Source: Pseudomonas leptonychotis (lineage in GTDB: Bacteria > Pseudomonadota > Gammaproteobacteria > Pseudomonadales > Pseudomonadaceae). From it: a stretch of DNA of 64,000 bases. Location of the stretch: the NCBI RefSeq assembly GCF_004920405.1, contig NZ_RFLV01000001.1, positions 868,001 through 932,000 of the forward strand, read 5' to 3'. Positions within the stretch are counted from its first letter, which is position 1. The number at the start of each line of letters is the position of its first letter. The notes under the pieces are model-generated. The model had not been told where the DNA came from. It saw only the letters and a program-made list of their open reading frames with translations, and ran no database searches. The translations under genes and the position numbers were made by a program. Of the stretch, positions 21,704-31,948 are shown in pieces.

Positions 21704-22192
21704 ATGAAACGGATTCTGATCGGTTCCCTACTCGCCATAACCTCCCTGTCTGCCTTGGCAGAAGCACCAGGCGGCCCAAACTGCGGTTGGGGCAATATGT
21801 TGTTTGAGGGCGAACGCGGCCTGCCTTCGCACTTCATCGCGTCGACCACCAACGGCACATCGGGCAACGCCACATTCGGCATGACCTCCGGCACCAATGG
21901 TTGCTCGACCGATGGCGCCCTGACGTACGGCGGCAAATCACTGCTCGCGATCAACGGCATGCTCGACGAGCTGTCCGAAGACATGGCTAAAGGTGAAGGC
22001 GAAGCCTTGACTACCTATGCCGTCTTGCTGGGCGTTGCCGAGCAAGACCGTGCGCATTTCGCGGCCGTAACCCACAGCCATTTCAGTGAAATCTTTAGCT
22101 CGGCCGACATCACCGGCGAGCAGATGCACGCAGCAACTCTGGCCGTCATCAAACGTGACAGCCGCCTGGCGAAGTACGCTCAGCCGGTTTAA
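21704..22192 (+). CDS. DUF3015 family secreted protein
   Basis: 162 aa with a signal peptide (MKRILIGSLLAITSLSALAE) and a mature part rich in Gly/Ser/Thr: GGPNCGWGNMLFEGERGLPSH and TFGMTSGTNGCS, the pattern of DUF3015. Two cysteines probably form a disulfide. Periplasmic; function unknown. AAGAG lies upstream of the ATG. It is followed by the DUF4105 gene on the same strand, with a long palindrome between them. Confidence 0.85.
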   Translation: MKRILIGSLLAITSLSALAEAPGGPNCGWGNMLFEGERGLPSHFIASTTNGTSGNATFGMTSGTNGCSTDGALTYGGKSLLAINGMLDELSEDMAKGEGEALTTYAVLLGVAEQDRAHFAAVTHSHFSEIFSSADITGEQMHAATLAVIKRDSRLAKYAQPV

Positions 22193-22203
22193 TCCGCGCA
22201 CCC

Positions 22204-22225
22204 TGCCGGCTGCATGCAGCCGGCA
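22204..22225. repeat. Perfect 22-bp palindrome
   Basis: TGCCGGCTGCA followed at once by its exact reverse complement, 11 nt after the DUF3015 stop. No T run follows, so it is either a weak terminator or an mRNA-end stabiliser, or a binding site for a dimeric protein. Confidence 0.7.
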
Positions 22226-22287
22226 ACACCGTTTAACCGCCTTCCGTCACCTCGAGCGCTCTGGGCGCTTGCCCTCGCCATTAGTAG

Positions 22288-24150
22288 ATGACTATGCCCA
22301 AACGCTTGTTACTGTGTGTATTACTTGCTGCCTGCGCGCCCTTGCACGCAGCGCCTGCGCCATCACTGCAAGCCCTTGATGCACTCGCCAACGACCCTTA
22401 CTGGATTGCTCTCGGCCATTACGAAACCGGCAAGCTGGGTGGCTGGCGCAGCTACGTTGATGACAGCGGATTCTTTCTGGCCGAGCACGGTGATAGCGAT
22501 CCATCGGCCGAACTCAGCGCCACCTTACACGCGCTTTATCAGCCTGCCGAAGCAGGTGACAGCCACCCCCAATGCGTATTCCCGGCCCGCACCCGCTGGC
22601 TGCGTGAACAACTGCAACTGGATGACCTCCCTCAGCCGAGCTGCACTGAATACCAGCGCTGGTTCGATGACATTCAGCCTCATCGCGCAGTACTTATTTT
22701 TCCGGCGGCCTACCTCAATAGCCCGTCGTCAATGTTCGGCCATACCTTGCTGCGGATCGACCAGGCCGACGTCGATGCAAACGGAACCGCTCTGCTCAGC
22801 TATGCCTTGAACTTTGGTGCCTATATCGAGGGCATGGACAACAGCATGCTGTACGCCTGGAAAGGCTTGATGGGCGGCTACCCTGGACTGTTCTCCCTGG
22901 TGTCCTACCGCGCCAAGCTGGCCGAATACAGCCGCTTGGAAAATCGCGATCTGTGGGAGTACCAACTCAACCTGACACCCGCTGAAACCGCCCGCATGAT
23001 CGAGCATGTCTGGGAGCTTAAGCAGGTCCGTTTCGACTATTTTTTCTTTGACGAAAACTGCTCATTCCGCCTGCTTGAACTGCTCGAAATAGCCCGACCT
23101 GGCGTGGCGTTAACGGCGCAGTTCCCGCTAACGGCCATTCCCACCGACACCGTACGCGCCGTCAAGCAAGCGGGCATGGTCGAGCGTATCGATTATCGCC
23201 CTTCGCGGGAAAAAGAGTTGCTCGCTCGCGCCAGCCAGCTGGACGAAACGGAACAAGATTGGGTTCTGGCATTGGCAGACGACAGTAACCTGCTGCAAGA
23301 CAATGCATTCCGTGGCTTAGCGCTTGAGCGCCGCGCCCTGATCCAAGATGCCGCTTACCGTTTGGTGCGCTACCACGCCACCGGCGCTGAACGTGACAGC
23401 GTGCAGGCCCAGCGCAGCTTCGAACTGTTGCAAGCAATCAACCGTAACCCGCCTGGTGAACTGTCAGTGGCGCGCCCGGAGCTGCCTGAAAATGGCCATC
23501 AATCACGCACCTGGCAACTCGGTGCGGGCAGCCGTGGGGACCGCAGCTTTGCCGAATATGGCCTGCGCATGGCGTACCACGACCTGAATGACAACCTGGC
23601 GGGCTTTCCGCTGGGCGCGCAAATCGAAATCCTTCAATTCAAGCTACGTCAGTACGAAGGCAATCACTGGCAGTTAGAGCGCCTTGATCTGGCCACCATC
23701 CGCTCACTAACCCCGCGCAATCGGCTACTCCAACCCCTTTCCTGGCAGGTGGCCGGCGGCCTGGAGCGCGTTCCGGGCACACATGAGCAGCGTGAGCTGG
23801 TTAGCCATATAAACGGTGGTGCTGGCGGCACTTGGCAACTCGGCGACGATACGTTGGCATACGCCATGGCCACAGCCCGCCTGGAGCACAACAGTGACTT
23901 CGCCGCCTTTATCGCACCGGCCGCTGGTTTCAACAGCGGTTTGATCTGGAACAACGCGCTGGGCAACCTGAGTGTGGAGGCCAAAGGCGACTACTTTCTG
24001 CAAGGTGAAGTACGCCGTAGCTTGGCGCTGAACCAGCAATGGGAGGTCACGGACAACCTCGGTTTACGCTTGAGTGCCACACGCCAATTCAGCCAGCTGC
24101 AAACGCCGGAAAACGAGCTGCTGCTGACACTGCGCTGGTATCACTACTAG
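22288..24150 (+). CDS. DUF4105 (Lnb N-terminal-like) periplasmic/outer-membrane protein
   Basis: 620 aa with a signal peptide (to about residue 22). Residues 30-280 form the DUF4105 / Lnb N-terminal domain: the conserved His is in MFGHTLLRID (H152) and the conserved Cys in DENCSFRLLELLE (C258), the Cys-His pair of this papain-like family. The C-terminal half (from about 390) consists of alternating polar/hydrophobic strands ending LLLTLRWYHY with a terminal aromatic, as in a beta-barrel. The Bdellovibrio/Bacteroidota relative Lnb acylates lipoproteins; whether this one does is unknown. The ATG two codons on (22294) could be the start. Confidence 0.85.
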   Translation: MTMPKRLLLCVLLAACAPLHAAPAPSLQALDALANDPYWIALGHYETGKLGGWRSYVDDSGFFLAEHGDSDPSAELSATLHALYQPAEAGDSHPQCVFPARTRWLREQLQLDDLPQPSCTEYQRWFDDIQPHRAVLIFPAAYLNSPSSMFGHTLLRIDQADVDANGTALLSYALNFGAYIEGMDNSMLYAWKGLMGGYPGLFSLVSYRAKLAEYSRLENRDLWEYQLNLTPAETARMIEHVWELKQVRFDYFFFDENCSFRLLELLEIARPGVALTAQFPLTAIPTDTVRAVKQAGMVERIDYRPSREKELLARASQLDETEQDWVLALADDSNLLQDNAFRGLALERRALIQDAAYRLVRYHATGAERDSVQAQRSFELLQAINRNPPGELSVARPELPENGHQSRTWQLGAGSRGDRSFAEYGLRMAYHDLNDNLAGFPLGAQIEILQFKLRQYEGNHWQLERLDLATIRSLTPRNRLLQPLSWQVAGGLERVPGTHEQRELVSHINGGAGGTWQLGDDTLAYAMATARLEHNSDFAAFIAPAAGFNSGLIWNNALGNLSVEAKGDYFLQGEVRRSLALNQQWEVTDNLGLRLSATRQFSQLQTPENELLLTLRWYHY

Positions 24151-24180
24151 GCCCGCAATGCCGGCGCAAATGCCGAAAAA

Positions 24181-24210
24181 CAAAACGGAGCCCGAAGGCT
24201 CCGTTTTGTT
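24181..24210. terminator. Bidirectional terminator
   Basis: CAAAACGGAGCC, loop CGAA, GGCTCCGTTTTG, with A and T runs, between the convergent DUF4105 gene and ettA. Confidence 0.92.
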
Positions 24211-24222
24211 GTACAGCCTGGC

Positions 24223-25890
24223 TTACTGCGCCAGCTTCTTGTAACGCACGCGGTGCGGTTGCGCAGCCGCATCGCCCAAGCGCTTTTTACGGTCCGCTTC
24301 GTACTCGGTGTAGTTGCCTTCGAAGAACTCGATGTGCGAGTCGTCTTCGTACGCCAGGATGTGGGTTGCCACGCGATCGAGGAACCAACGATCGTGAGAG
24401 ATCACAATGGCAGCGCCTGGGAAGTCGAGCAGGGCTTCTTCCAGCGAGCGCAGGGTTTCCACGTCGAGGTCGTTAGACGGCTCATCGAGCAGCAACACGT
24501 TGGCGCCCTCTTTCAGGGTCAACGCCAGGTGCAAACGACCGCGCTCACCACCGGAGAGGTCCTTGACGAACTTCTGCTGGTCGCCGCCTTTGAAGTTGAA
24601 GCGCCCCACATAGGTACGCGACGGGACTTCATAGTTACCAATCTTGATCATGTCGGAACCGCCGGACACGGCTTCCCACACGCTCTTGCTGCCGTCGAGG
24701 TCGTCGCGGCTCTGATCGACGCAAGCCAGCTGCACGGTTTCACCGATTTCGATGCTGCCCGAATCCGGCTGCTCCTTGCCCATCAGCATGCGGAACAGGG
24801 TCGACTTACCGGCACCGTTACCACCGATCACACCGACGATGGCGCCTTTAGGCATGCTGAACGACAGGTTATCGATCAGCGCGCGGTCGCCGTAGCCTTT
24901 GCTGACGCCCACAAAGTCGATGACCTTGTCGCCCAGACGCGGGCCAACCGGGATGTAAATCTCGTTGGTTTCGCTGCGTTTCTGGAATTCCTGCGACTGC
25001 ATTTCTTCGAAGCGCTGCAAACGTGCCTTGGATTTCGACTGGCGAGCCTTGGCGCCTTTGCGCACCCACTCCAGCTCTTCCTTCATGGCCTTTTCGTGAG
25101 CCGACTGCTGCTTGGACTCCTGCGCCAGACGGTTCGATTTAGCCTCCAGCCAACCCGAGTAGTTGCCCTCGTAGGGAATACCGGCGCCGCGGTCGAGTTC
25201 GAGAATCCAGCCCGCAACGTTATCCAGGAAGTAACGGTCGTGGGTAATCGCCACCACGGTACCCTGGAAGTCATGGAGGAAGTGCTCCAGCCAGGCCACC
25301 GAATCGGCGTCTAGGTGGTTGGTCGGCTCGTCCAGCAGCAGCATGTCGGGGGCCGACAGCAGCAGGCGGCACAGCGCTACACGGCGCTTCTCACCGCCGG
25401 AGAGCACAGCAACTTTGGCGTCCCAAGCTGGCAAGCGCAGGGCATCAGCAGCGACTTCCAGTTGACGCTCCAGGTTGTGACCGTCGCTGGTTTGCAGGAT
25501 GGCTTCGAGCTTGGCCTGCTCGGCGGCCAGCTTATCGAAGTCGGCATCCGGCTCGGCGTAGGCGGCGTAGACCTGATCCAGGCGCGCCTGGGCATCTTTA
25601 ATATGGCTAACCGCCTCTTCCACCACTTCGCGCACGGTCTTGCTCGGATCCAGCTGCGGCTCCTGCGGCAGGTAGCCGATGTTCAGCTCCGGCATGGGCC
25701 GCGCTTCACCGTTAAACTCGGTGTCGACACCGGCCATGATTTTCAGCAGGGTGGATTTACCCGAACCGTTAAGGCCAAGCACGCCGATTTTGGCGCCAGG
25801 GAAGAACGACAGGGAGATGTTCTTGAGGATTTCCCGCTTCGGCGGCACTACTTTGCCGAGCCGATGCATGGTGTATACGTATTGAGCCAT
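24223..25890 (-). CDS. ettA: Energy-dependent translational throttle protein EttA (ABC-F)
   Basis: 555-aa ABC-F ATPase that binds the ribosomal E site and gates entry into elongation according to ATP/ADP ratio. Two ABC cassettes: Walker A GLNGSGKST and GGNGAGKST, signatures LSGGEKRRVAL and LSGGERGRLHL, Walker B LLLDEPTNHLD and LLLDEPSNDLD, joined by the basic P-site linker. The start MAQYVYTMHRLGKVVPPKR matches the family; 23 upstream codons are open but non-conserved. Confidence 0.96.
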   Translation of the reverse strand: MAQYVYTMHRLGKVVPPKREILKNISLSFFPGAKIGVLGLNGSGKSTLLKIMAGVDTEFNGEARPMPELNIGYLPQEPQLDPSKTVREVVEEAVSHIKDAQARLDQVYAAYAEPDADFDKLAAEQAKLEAILQTSDGHNLERQLEVAADALRLPAWDAKVAVLSGGEKRRVALCRLLLSAPDMLLLDEPTNHLDADSVAWLEHFLHDFQGTVVAITHDRYFLDNVAGWILELDRGAGIPYEGNYSGWLEAKSNRLAQESKQQSAHEKAMKEELEWVRKGAKARQSKSKARLQRFEEMQSQEFQKRSETNEIYIPVGPRLGDKVIDFVGVSKGYGDRALIDNLSFSMPKGAIVGVIGGNGAGKSTLFRMLMGKEQPDSGSIEIGETVQLACVDQSRDDLDGSKSVWEAVSGGSDMIKIGNYEVPSRTYVGRFNFKGGDQQKFVKDLSGGERGRLHLALTLKEGANVLLLDEPSNDLDVETLRSLEEALLDFPGAAIVISHDRWFLDRVATHILAYEDDSHIEFFEGNYTEYEADRKKRLGDAAAQPHRVRYKKLAQ

Positions 25891-26181
25891 GGATAACCTT
25901 GGTTCTGGATTGGAACGAAAAAGAAGCCGCCAACTGATACGTGCAGCCCAAGGCCACACGGCGGGGACGGAGCCGCCAGGCGCTGCCAGCGCACTGAACG
26001 TAAACAGGCACGCGCGCGTGCGGCAAAGCTACCGGAATGCGCGGTACAGGGCAAACGACGCTCGTCGGCCGCGCTGGCACTTTGCCACGGTTATGGCATG
26101 CTAGCGGCCCTTTGCCAGCCAGCCACATCGCGCACCTAGCGGGCACCCGCCCATAGCTGCCCAGTCTCAGGATGCACGTCT

Positions 26182-29100
26182 TTGCCAAGAGTTACGCCCC
26201 CCACCACAGCGCACACCCCGGGCACAGCTCCGGCAAAGGTGATGCGCGGGCCGACCCGTGGCGCGCTGGTGGTCTTGGTGCTGAGCATGCTGGTGTTGCT
26301 GATCTGGCAACTGCGCCAAGAATCCCAGCAACTGCTGGATAACCAACGTCAATTGGGCCTGGCCTACAGCTCGCAGCTGGCCAACCACTTGAGCCTGAAC
26401 ATGGACCTCAAGGCCAGCGCCGGCCAAGCCCTGCTGCAACCCCATGTTCTACCCCCACGCAGCGCAGACGAGCGCGATGAGCTGCTAAACACCTTGCGCA
26501 GCGTCTTTCCAACCTTGCGCAGCGTGGCCTGGCTGAATGCCCAGGGTGACATCATTGCCGACAGCCAGACGCCGACTAACGATGTGCTGTACCTGGCTGA
26601 ACTGCTGCAACGAGGTGGCCGCGAAAGTTTCTTCTATACCTTCAGCGCTAACGATAAAGGGCGCATCTACCTGTTGTTGCGACAGAACCCTGACAGCGCC
26701 GCCAGCGGCTTCTGGGCCCTGCGCTTGACCAATCAGGCGCTAAGCAGCTGGCTGCATGAACATCATCAAAGCCCGCACCAGTGGTTGCTGGAAGATCGCA
26801 ATGTGCAGCGGGTGATTGCCAGCAATCTATCCGCCGCCACCAACACCTCAATTGCACCCCCGGTCACGGCGGAAAACCTCGACCAGAGCATGTTACAAAC
26901 CCCACTCAAGGGCAGTGACTGGCAGCTACGCGCATTGTTCAACGAGCGCAAGGTGCGCGCCCAGCAACTGCCCCAACAAGCCAGCAAGCTGCTGCTGTTT
27001 ATCCTCTGTGCCACGCTGACACTGCTCGCCCTGTTTCGCCTGCTGCACGAACAACGCAGCCTGCATGCACTCAATACCGCCTCACGGCGCTCGCTGGAGC
27101 AAGCCGCCAGCGTATTGGGCGCCATCGAAGAGCGCGTGCTGGTCACCGACAGCAATGGCCAGCTGCAATACCTCAACCCGCAAGCTGAGGCGATGTTTGG
27201 CCTGAGCAATAGCGAGGCGCGTAACTGGCACCTGCTCAAGCTGCTGCCGCGCCTCGACCCGCTGCTGCTGCATGACACCGCCCTGCATAATGACCTCGGC
27301 CCCGACCTGGTGGAAATCCAGCAGAACGGCGTCACTCACCTGTATGACATCAGCCGCAGCGACCTCAGTGAAGATAACAAGCGCGCCGGTTTTGTCTGGG
27401 TGCTGCGCGACGTCACCGAAGAACAGCAGGCCTCGCAGGTACTGCAGGAAACCCGGCGGCGTTACCAGGACATCTTTGACGGCACCGGCACCGCCCTGTG
27501 CGTGCTCGACCTGAGTGAACTGCAGCGCTATTTGCAACAGCAACAGCTGAGCACGATGCACAGCTTGCAGCGTTGGCTGGACGCCGACCCGCAACACCAT
27601 GCCGAGATTTGCCAGCGCTTGCGCCTGACGGAAACCAACCAGGTGGCCCTGCAACTGCTCGGGGTCGACTCAAACGCACAAGCCTGGCAGTACCTGCTCA
27701 ATAACGGTCCGCTAAGCCCTCAAGGCTTTCGCATGCAGTTGCTGAACGCCCTGCTCACCGGCAGTCGGCAATTGGAAATGGAGCGGCAGATCAGCACGCC
27801 GCAAGGCCATGAACGGCATTTGTGGCTGTTGCTGCGCATGCCGGACAGCATCGACGACTTGCAAGCGGTCACGCTAAGCATCAGCGATATAACCAATCGC
27901 AAACGTATCGAAACCTCGCTGATCGAACGCGAGCGGTTCTGGTCCGATGTGGTCAAGGCCGTGCCCGACACCATCTATGTGCACGACATCGCGGCCAAGC
28001 GGGTGATGTACAGCAACAACCACCTGGGCCCGCAGCTCGGTTATAGCAAAGCGGAACTGCTCCAGATCGGTGACCGCCTGTGGGAAAAGCTGCTGCATCC
28101 CGATGATGTCGAGCTGTATCAGCGCATGCGTAATATTCAGCAGGTGGTCGGCAATGGCTTGCTGATGCAGTTCGAGCTGCGCTGGCGGCACCGCGACGGC
28201 AGCTGGCATTGGTTCGACATTCGCGAGCAAGCCTTGGCGCGTGATGACAAGGGCCGGGTCAGCCGCTTGATCGGCGTGGCCAAAGACATCACCGAGCAAA
28301 TCACCCACAGCGAATCCCTGCGCACCAGCGAGCAGCGCTATCGCCTGCTGGCAGAAAGCATCAGCGACGTGATCTTCTCGACTGGCAGCGACCTGCAACT
28401 CAACTACGTCAGCCCCTCGGTGGTGCAGGTACTCGGCTATGACAGTGAGTGGGCACTGCGCAACGGCTTCCATAGCCTCGCCACGAACCCACGGCAGCTG
28501 ATTGGCTTCTACGCCCTGCTCGACCGCGTGCGCAATGCCCTCGGCGACCCACAGCGCCTGGCAGAGTTGCGCACGCAGTTCCTGCCGCAGCTGTTCGTGT
28601 TCGACGCCCTGCGCGCCGATGGCCAGAAAATCCCGGTGGAACTGCGCCTGGTGCCCATGTGGGATGACAGCGGGCGCTTTGAAGGTCTGCTCGGCGTCGG
28701 CCGCGACATCAGCTTGCAGCGCCGCGCCGAAAAAGACCTGCGCATGGCCGCCACGGTATTCGAGCATTCCACAGCAGCGATTCTGGTCACCGACCCGGCC
28801 GGCTATATCGTTCAGGTTAACCATGCCTTCAGCCGTGTCAGCGGCTACAGCTCCAAGCAGATCCTCGACCAGCTACCCAGCATGCTCACCGCCGACACCC
28901 AACAGGCCAGCCACCTGGGCTATGTGATCAAGCAACTCAACCAGCAGGGCAGCTGGGAGGGTGAAGTGTGGCTCAAGCGCAAAAGCGGCGAAAACTTCCC
29001 CGCCTGGGTTGGCATCACCGCGGTCAAAGATGATGAAGGTGACCTGGTCAGCTACGTGTGCTTCTTCAGTGACATCAGCGAACGCAAAGCCAGTGAGCAG

Positions 29101-30426
29101 CGCATCCACCGCCTGGCCTACTACGACGCCCTGACCCAACTGCCCAACCGCACGCTGTTCCAGGACCGTTTGCACAGCGCCTTGCAGCACGGTGAAAGGC
29201 ATCAGGAGTGGGTGGTGTTGATGTTCCTCGACCTCGACCGCTTCAAACCGATTAACGACTCGCTCGGCCATGCCGCCGGCGATCGCATGCTCAAAGAAGT
29301 GGCCGTGCGCCTGAGCGCCTGTGTTGACGGCGACGACACCGTGGCGCGCATGGGCGGCGACGAGTTCACCCTGCTGCTCAACTCCCAGCCACAGCGCGAA
29401 GGGGCACTGACGCGGGCCATTCATGTCGGCGAGCAGATTCTCGCCAGTCTGGAACAACCCTTTATCCTCGAAGGCCGTGAGTTCTTTGTCACCGCCAGCA
29501 TCGGTATTGCCCTCAGCCCGCAAGACGGCAACGAGCTGAGCCAGCTGATGAAAAACGCCGATACGGCGATGTACCACGCCAAAGAGCGCGGCAAGAATAA
29601 TTTCCAGTTCTACCAGGCCGACATGAACGCCAGCGCCCTGCAGCGACTGGAACTGGAAAGTGACCTGCGCCATGCCCTTGAACAGGGCGAGTTCAAGCTC
29701 TATTACCAGCCGCAATTCTCCGGCGACGGCAAACGTCTAACCGGCGCCGAGGCGCTGTTGCGCTGGCAGCACCCGCAGCGCGGCCTGGTGCCACCGAGCG
29801 ACTTTATTCCGGTGCTCGAAGAGCTGGGCCTGGTTGTGCAGGTTGGTGATTGGGTGCTGCGTGAAGCCTGCCGGCAACTGGCCGAATGGCACGAGGCGAA
29901 GATTCGCGTGCCAAAGATTTCCGTCAATCTGTCAGCCCGCCAGTTTGCCGAAGGCGACCTGCACCAACGGATTGCACAGATTCTTCAGCACAGCGGCATT
30001 CCCGCAGGCTGCCTGGAACTGGAGCTGACCGAAAGCATCCTGATGGAAGACGTGGCCAACGCCATGCAAACCCTCGGCAGCCTGAAGAAGCTTGGCGTGT
30101 ACATCGCCATCGACGACTTCGGCACCGGTTACAGCTCGCTGAACTACCTCAAGCAGTTCCCCATCGATGTGCTGAAAATCGATCGCAGCTTTGTCGACGG
30201 CCTGCCCCACGGCGAGCAGGACGGCCAGATTGCCCGCGCCATCATCGCCATGGCCCACAGCCTGAACCTCAAGGTAATCGCCGAAGGCGTGGAAACCTTG
30301 GCCCAGCTGGACTTCCTGCGCGGCCACGATTGCGACGAAGTGCAGGGTTTCCTGCTCGGCCGGCCGATGCCGCCACAGCAATTCACCGCGCTGTTCACTG
30401 GCACCGCGTTGTTTATGCTGAGCTAA
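26182..30426 (+). CDS. morA: Motility regulator MorA: PAS-GGDEF-EAL membrane protein
   Basis: 1414-aa cyclic-di-GMP enzyme. A membrane helix near residues 30-46 and another near 267-288 bracket a periplasmic sensor region; about five PAS-like modules follow (for example VVKAVPDTIYVHDI and FEHSTAAILVTDPAGYIV). Then GGDEF at 1058-1062 and EAL at 1190-1192, with DDFGTGYSSLNYLK: both catalytic motifs are intact. Length, domain order and the glyA neighbour match P. aeruginosa MorA (PA4601). The start is TTG at 26182, 10 nt after AGGA; an in-frame ATG at 26242 is the alternative. Confidence 0.93.
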   Translation: MPRVTPPTTAHTPGTAPAKVMRGPTRGALVVLVLSMLVLLIWQLRQESQQLLDNQRQLGLAYSSQLANHLSLNMDLKASAGQALLQPHVLPPRSADERDELLNTLRSVFPTLRSVAWLNAQGDIIADSQTPTNDVLYLAELLQRGGRESFFYTFSANDKGRIYLLLRQNPDSAASGFWALRLTNQALSSWLHEHHQSPHQWLLEDRNVQRVIASNLSAATNTSIAPPVTAENLDQSMLQTPLKGSDWQLRALFNERKVRAQQLPQQASKLLLFILCATLTLLALFRLLHEQRSLHALNTASRRSLEQAASVLGAIEERVLVTDSNGQLQYLNPQAEAMFGLSNSEARNWHLLKLLPRLDPLLLHDTALHNDLGPDLVEIQQNGVTHLYDISRSDLSEDNKRAGFVWVLRDVTEEQQASQVLQETRRRYQDIFDGTGTALCVLDLSELQRYLQQQQLSTMHSLQRWLDADPQHHAEICQRLRLTETNQVALQLLGVDSNAQAWQYLLNNGPLSPQGFRMQLLNALLTGSRQLEMERQISTPQGHERHLWLLLRMPDSIDDLQAVTLSISDITNRKRIETSLIERERFWSDVVKAVPDTIYVHDIAAKRVMYSNNHLGPQLGYSKAELLQIGDRLWEKLLHPDDVELYQRMRNIQQVVGNGLLMQFELRWRHRDGSWHWFDIREQALARDDKGRVSRLIGVAKDITEQITHSESLRTSEQRYRLLAESISDVIFSTGSDLQLNYVSPSVVQVLGYDSEWALRNGFHSLATNPRQLIGFYALLDRVRNALGDPQRLAELRTQFLPQLFVFDALRADGQKIPVELRLVPMWDDSGRFEGLLGVGRDISLQRRAEKDLRMAATVFEHSTAAILVTDPAGYIVQVNHAFSRVSGYSSKQILDQLPSMLTADTQQASHLGYVIKQLNQQGSWEGEVWLKRKSGENFPAWVGITAVKDDEGDLVSYVCFFSDISERKASEQRIHRLAYYDALTQLPNRTLFQDRLHSALQHGERHQEWVVLMFLDLDRFKPINDSLGHAAGDRMLKEVAVRLSACVDGDDTVARMGGDEFTLLLNSQPQREGALTRAIHVGEQILASLEQPFILEGREFFVTASIGIALSPQDGNELSQLMKNADTAMYHAKERGKNNFQFYQADMNASALQRLELESDLRHALEQGEFKLYYQPQFSGDGKRLTGAEALLRWQHPQRGLVPPSDFIPVLEELGLVVQVGDWVLREACRQLAEWHEAKIRVPKISVNLSARQFAEGDLHQRIAQILQHSGIPAGCLELELTESILMEDVANAMQTLGSLKKLGVYIAIDDFGTGYSSLNYLKQFPIDVLKIDRSFVDGLPHGEQDGQIARAIIAMAHSLNLKVIAEGVETLAQLDFLRGHDCDEVQGFLLGRPMPPQQFTALFTGTALFMLS

Positions 30427-30551
30427 GCCGCCTGCGCACATGAGCCCCACTTGTCCGCCAGATGACCACGCTTCATATGCCTGTTTATTACGGATGAGGT
30501 AGAATTCGCCCCCTCTTTCTACCGCCCAGCTGATTTTCTCAGGGGAATGCT

Positions 30552-31808
30552 ATGTTCAGCCGTGATTTGACTATCGCCCGTTATGACGCCGAATTGTTTG
30601 CCGCGATGGAGCAAGAAGCCCAGCGCCAGGAACATCACATCGAGCTGATCGCCTCGGAGAACTACACCAGCCCAGCGGTGATGGAAGCCCAAGGCTCGGT
30701 ACTGACCAACAAGTACGCTGAAGGCTACCCAGGCAAGCGTTACTACGGCGGTTGCGAATACGTCGACATCGTTGAACAGCTGGCCATCGACCGCGCCAAA
30801 GAACTGTTCGGCGCCGACTACGCCAACGTCCAGCCGCACTCCGGCAGCCAAGCCAACAGCGCCGTGTACATGGCTCTGCTGGAAGCCGGTGACACCGTAC
30901 TGGGCATGAGCCTGGCCCACGGCGGCCACCTGACCCACGGCGCCAGCGTCAGCTTCTCCGGCAAGATGTACAACGCCGTGCAGTACGGCATCGACAACGT
31001 CACCGGCCTGATCGATTATGACGAAGTTGAGCGCCTGGCCGTTGAGCACAAGCCGAAGATGATCATCGCCGGTTTCAGCGCCTACTCGCAGATCCTCGAC
31101 TTCCCGCGTTTCCGCGCCATTGCTGACAAAGTTGGCGCCTACCTGTTCGTCGACATGGCCCACGTCGCTGGCCTGGTTGCCGCTGGCGTTTACCCGAACC
31201 CAGTGCCGTTCGCTGACGTGGTGACCACCACCACCCACAAAACCCTGCGCGGCCCGCGTGGCGGCCTGATTCTGGCCCGTGCCAACGAAGCGCTGGAGAA
31301 GAAATTCAACTCCGCGGTCTTCCCAGGCGGCCAGGGCGGCCCACTGGAGCACGTGATTGCCGGTAAAGCCGTGTGCTTCAAAGAGGCACTGCAGCCTGAG
31401 TTCAAGACCTACCAGCAGCAAGTGATCAAGAACGCCCAGGCCATGGCCAGCGTGTTTATTGAAAACGGTTACGACGTGGTCTCCGGCGGCACCGAGAACC
31501 ACCTGTTCCTGCTCAGCCTGATCAAGCAAGACATCACCGGTAAAGACGCCGACGCCGCCCTGGGTCGCGCCTTTATCACCGTGAACAAGAACAGTGTGCC
31601 GAACGATCCACGTTCGCCGTTCGTCACCTCCGGCCTGCGCATCGGCACCCCAGCGGTGACCACCCGCGGCTTCAAGGAAGACGAGTGCCGCGCACTGGCT
31701 GGCTGGATCTGCGAAATCCTCGCCAATCTGGGCGACGAAGCGGTTGAAGCGCGCATCCGCGAGCAAGTGAAAGCGGTTTGCGCCACGTTCCCGGTATACG
31801 GCAACTAA
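30552..31808 (+). CDS. glyA: Serine hydroxymethyltransferase
   Basis: PLP enzyme interconverting serine and glycine with tetrahydrofolate, the main source of one-carbon units. 418 aa. The PLP lysine is in [14 protein letters not shown]; the N-terminus carries [17 protein letters not shown] and [20 protein letters not shown] precedes the ATG by 5 nt. Gene order after morA matches glyA3 (PA4602) of P. aeruginosa. Confidence 0.97.
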   Translation: MFSRDLTIARYDAELFAAMEQEAQRQEHHIELIASENYTSPAVMEAQGSVLTNKYAEGYPGKRYYGGCEYVDIVEQLAIDRAKELFGADYANVQPHSGSQANSAVYMALLEAGDTVLGMSLAHGGHLTHGASVSFSGKMYNAVQYGIDNVTGLIDYDEVERLAVEHKPKMIIAGFSAYSQILDFPRFRAIADKVGAYLFVDMAHVAGLVAAGVYPNPVPFADVVTTTTHKTLRGPRGGLILARANEALEKKFNSAVFPGGQGGPLEHVIAGKAVCFKEALQPEFKTYQQQVIKNAQAMASVFIENGYDVVSGGTENHLFLLSLIKQDITGKDADAALGRAFITVNKNSVPNDPRSPFVTSGLRIGTPAVTTRGFKEDECRALAGWICEILANLGDEAVEARIREQVKAVCATFPVYGN

Positions 31809-31828
31809 GCGACACCCGCCTGCAACAG

Positions 31829-31856
31829 AAAAACCCGCCACTGCGCGGGTTTTTTG
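31829..31856 (+). terminator. Terminator after glyA
   Basis: AAAACCCGC / GCGGGTTTT stem with a short loop and a T run, 20 bp after the stop. Confidence 0.92.
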
Positions 31857-31948
31857 TGCCCGGCACATCGACAACCCCGTCAGATAAAAGCCCACCCTCG
31901 GCAGCAGCCTTGGCTATAGTGGATAAAACCTCGTAGGAGTTTCTTTGC

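Noticed and set aside
24253..25314. 353-codon open frame antisense to ettA
   Set aside because: Explained by codon bias of the ABC-F gene, whose Walker and signature motifs are intact on the minus strand.
27874..29715. Two long antisense frames inside morA (316 and 280 codons)
   Set aside because: Shadow frames opposite the PAS and GGDEF domains; no recognisable protein.
30519..31895. 458-codon open frame antisense to glyA
   Set aside because: Gly/Val/Ala-rich shadow of a high-GC gene with strong codon bias; no ribosome site and no domain. GlyA on the plus strand is certain.
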